NCBI GenBank assembly: GCA_017999075.1
Contig: JAGOBX010000120.1
Coordinates: forward strand, 1 to 8,888
Length of the DNA: 8,888 nucleotides
Direction: 5' to 3'
Source: JAGOBX01 sp017999075 [NCBI: Candidatus Babelota bacterium]
Lineage (GTDB): Bacteria; JAGOBX01
Shown: positions 7,701 to 8,888 of the stretch, in pieces
Layout: every line of letters begins with the position of its first letter
How positions within the stretch are numbered: the stretch's first letter is position 1
The notes under the pieces: generated by a model
Databases searched by the model: none
Told to the model about the DNA's origin: nothing
The model's input: only the letters and a program-made list of their open reading frames with translations
Translations under genes and position numbers: made by a program

Positions 7701-8888
7701 TTTATTTAGTTTTCCGTCGAGCGCATTTTTATCAGTGGCGCTTCCATTGACATATAATCCGTCTTCCTGATCAAGCATTCCATCTCCGTCTGCGTCTTCG
7801 TTAATTCTTCCTAAATCAATACTTATATTAAAACTGTCAGCTCCCTGAATCCAGAATTCAAGATATTTTTTTTTGGAAATATCTATGCCGTCTTTTGAAA
7901 TTAAAGTTCTTACTGCAAACCAAGTATCGGAATTCGACAGTTCTGTAGTATCATTTGATAAATCATATGAGATAATCATTGATTTTTGGTTGTCTTCATT
8001 ATCTTCAAGTATTGACTTGTGTCCGATATCATTATTATTATCAATAGATGTTTCGTTAAATGTAACCCATCCTTTTTTTTCTTTCGGCAAATTTATCCAG
8101 CCGGGTTGAGACGGAGTCAAATGTGTTATCATCCATGATTTGTAACTCATATTTATATCTATTGCATCTTTAGATGATTCCATATCGTCTATCATTGCTT
8201 TTCCGTAAATATTCGGATCAAACTCGCTTCTTGCAAATTCAGTTATTAATTTTATGTCAAACCATGATGCAGGAGGTTCTTTAATATCATTCTTTAAAAA
8301 TTTATTTAGAAAATTTACAAATAAATTTGCGGGTTTTACTTCAAAATCGATATCTCTAACCGAAGTGCTTTGAGGAGCTGCGTCTATATTAGGAATTTCT
8401 GAAGCTTTGTCATTGGTATTGAAAATCATTGTAGTTCCTACCTTTAAATTCGGGTTTACAATACCTTCGATACGTGTTCCAAGAAGAGTTTTGTTTGCGG
8501 CTGCTCCAAACGGCACTCGTTCATAATCAACTATTACACTGCTGGTTTTTGTTAATAATGAAGGATCAAGAAATATCAATAAACCGCTTTCGTAATCTAT
8601 ATAATAATCAACATTTCTTGTTAATGTTTTTCCGTCAACTTTAACTATTTCACTATTTCTTACAAGATCAAAAGCATTTAGAAAAAATTGTTGATTTTGA
8701 GCTTTGACTTCAAGATAAAATCTGAATCTGCTTGTAGGATTATCTTCTATATAAATTAATGGATTAGCAAGACCGTATAATGCTGCAGACTGACTGTTGA
8801 AAGGCTGAGCAACAGGAAATTCTATCCAGCCGTCTTCGTAATCAATGAACTCGTCATCTATTTTTCCATCAGGAGCGTCATCAGCGGT
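4701..8888 (-). CDS. sprA: SprA/Sov-like type IX secretion outer-membrane translocon, C-terminal 1395 residues
   Basis: The frame stays open to the right edge, so the N-terminus is missing and no start is annotated. SprA proteins are about 2,000-2,500 residues and form the very large outer-membrane barrel through which T9SS cargo leaves the cell. Signs of this family, numbered from base 8888, are DYEDGWIEFPVAQPF (about 16-30), a DYYIDYESGLLIF repeat (94-106), AMIDDMESS with SYKSWM shortly after (232-253; SprA commonly has IDDFEGS followed by a SW), two Asp-rich calcium-type loops (365-376, 432-443), and LLPAKWGISLPVSG at 788-801, a phrase typical of SprA. From about residue 725 on the sequence alternates polar and hydrophobic residues as beta-strands do, and it ends in KVIIIF, a terminal Phe typical of BAM substrates. 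It has only one Cys. It heads an apparent operon with the FtsB-like and plsC genes. The motif matches come from memory, not a search. Confidence 0.85.
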   Translation of the reverse strand, partial: TADDAPDGKIDDEFIDYEDGWIEFPVAQPFNSQSAALYGLANPLIYIEDNPTSRFRFYLEVKAQNQQFFLNAFDLVRNSEIVKVDGKTLTRNVDYYIDYESGLLIFLDPSLLTKTSSVIVDYERVPFGAAANKTLLGTRIEGIVNPNLKVGTTMIFNTNDKASEIPNIDAAPQSTSVRDIDFEVKPANLFVNFLNKFLKNDIKEPPASWFDIKLITEFARSEFDPNIYGKAMIDDMESSKDAIDINMSYKSWMITHLTPSQPGWINLPKEKKGWVTFNETSIDNNNDIGHKSILEDNEDNQKSMIISYDLSNDTTELSNSDTWFAVRTLISKDGIDISKKKYLEFWIQGADSFNISIDLGRINEDADGDGMLDQEDGLYVNGSATDKNALDGKLNKNPNEDIGIIYNCGGKTKIIGLGDDGSQSNGRLDSEDMNGDGELDQIESFFRITDIDTFQGTGKIIDGIPYKFYRINLGDFYLNPVGGASNKSIKHIRFIFTKKNSEIIPSKANIYMDYLSIVGSMWLDGDTEYFITGSKNNIDDNDYSSFSEEMSLRKIENEIEGTIKESSLFLKYNNIRYSDYSSPSYKYYAERDFGRSINIAKYQKLIFYVRSSENNGETAFIRLGDQNNYYEYKFKIPAASSDKKKWEPIEIPLTVFKNISNSISDSTIRPPYTIDSGPYRIKTQSSIVSLYNIRTIKFGVIGDTNLSTGNLFINTLHVVDAIKETGIARKTQWQTKFYKDIFIFNTREDYRENTFRSVDEISSSVSQSFVPEKSIKKSYDGSVALGRLLPAKWGISLPVSGTYIKSDVIVEPDIVQDVERSKIGTTGTKSKTFSTSFSKDKLPMLKLDYENTETDKDLTESKYKFSAKRLNSSASYSVNFNRFIFGEIALIKKIPLLNKIPSGKELRIDMNYQYSYTIDDKNYILGTEQSTFDKYVTYYKKMGVTSKPLNWIRLQPNLSITDKYHSTMKLSGLENNILQSSINVDIIKILGIKPVFDLSQSKDLRYDISRPDSDPIENLDYGAGIKLDIFPSDWWKKFKFVDSRFNLNGKYTEILNANQAEKDKNSNINASLSIDVNIRPNEIWNFLKFVTVHYAYSNNVSASYSKLGTDKKFTNIYNDYFTKYIWPWLDKSRIPLNEGDSTVIDKRSSANNSQSHTVNGQFNFWEPLSFRYNYMSKTSITQSQSSENFSNSLSGQINTRLDLIKSFKLMKKTKKSSLNFDYKYSKDESGDYKKSLTETFNHDRSLGMEIMWTDKFNTVFNMGLPFNKKNSVSESGLTIEKSNSYTPKITWNYYTASPFKLLKPFTNKKWIFDNKLNLNGTLNFNLQKTIVQRTDNTSYNSSNLLEYGFTVGAQYDMSDFFRMSADLRLNKHQNKISEGDDYMEYGINTKVIIIF
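7560..7796 (-). other. Asp-rich, probable calcium-binding loops in the SprA-like protein
   Basis: This segment encodes residues 365-443 of the fragment. DADGDGMLDQED (7761-7796) and DMNGDGELDQIE (7560-7595) both follow the DxDxDGxxD pattern of thrombospondin-type-3/EF-like calcium loops. Between them lie further Asp/Gly turns (ALDGKLN, LGDDGSQSNGRLDSED) and the protein's single Cys (about residue 408). SprA homologues carry similar Asp-rich loops in this part, so this supports the family call. Calcium binding itself is inferred from the pattern. Confidence 0.6.

Noticed and set aside
7416-8109. Two open frames on the + strand (7416-7709 and 7873-8109) opposite the SprA-like gene
   Set aside because: Both are antisense to clearly coding family sequence, and neither resembles a known protein.
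8577-8579. TTG at 8579 (minus strand) as the start of the SprA-like gene
   Set aside because: The frame continues without a stop for 103 more codons to the window edge, and those residues (WIEFP, IDYESG) are family sequence, so the gene is cut by the window.

Overview
The window is AT-rich (by eye about 30% GC) and gene-dense, from a Gram-negative (diderm) bacterium. The diderm call rests on an outer-membrane beta-barrel protein with a C-terminal Phe, a DsbD-type periplasmic thiol reductase and an FtsB-like divisome protein. The large protein is a SprA/Sov homologue, the outer-membrane pore of the type IX secretion system (T9SS). That points to Bacteroidota or another phylum carrying SprA-like proteins (FCB-group relatives, possibly Elusimicrobiota-type bacteria). 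The window alone does not settle the phylum.

Left part (1-3561, + strand): a tight run of three genes. First is the 3' end of aroA (EPSP synthase, shikimate pathway). After 27 bases comes an SDR-family sugar-nucleotide reductase closest in motif content to Rmd (GDP-4-keto-6-deoxy-mannose reductase). Its stop codon overlaps the start of a full three-domain dsbD in a TGATG junction. The spacing suggests one transcript. The functions are mixed: aromatic amino acids, deoxysugar for surface polysaccharide, and periplasmic reductant supply.

Middle (3562-3613): a short convergent gap of 52 bases, with only a weak AT-rich inverted repeat that could act as a terminator.

Right part (3614-8888, - strand), read right to left: a 4.2-kb fragment of a sprA-like gene that enters from the right edge without its N-terminus, then after a 32-base gap an ftsB/divIC-like gene, then plsC overlapping it by ATGA. 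The arrangement suggests a single envelope-biogenesis operon: outer-membrane secretion pore, septum protein and phospholipid acyltransferase.

No RNA genes, mobile elements, CRISPR arrays or broken genes were seen. The points most worth a second look are the SprA-like translocon and its unusual gene neighbourhood, and two 11-adenine tracts just after the start codons of dsbD and the ftsB-like gene.
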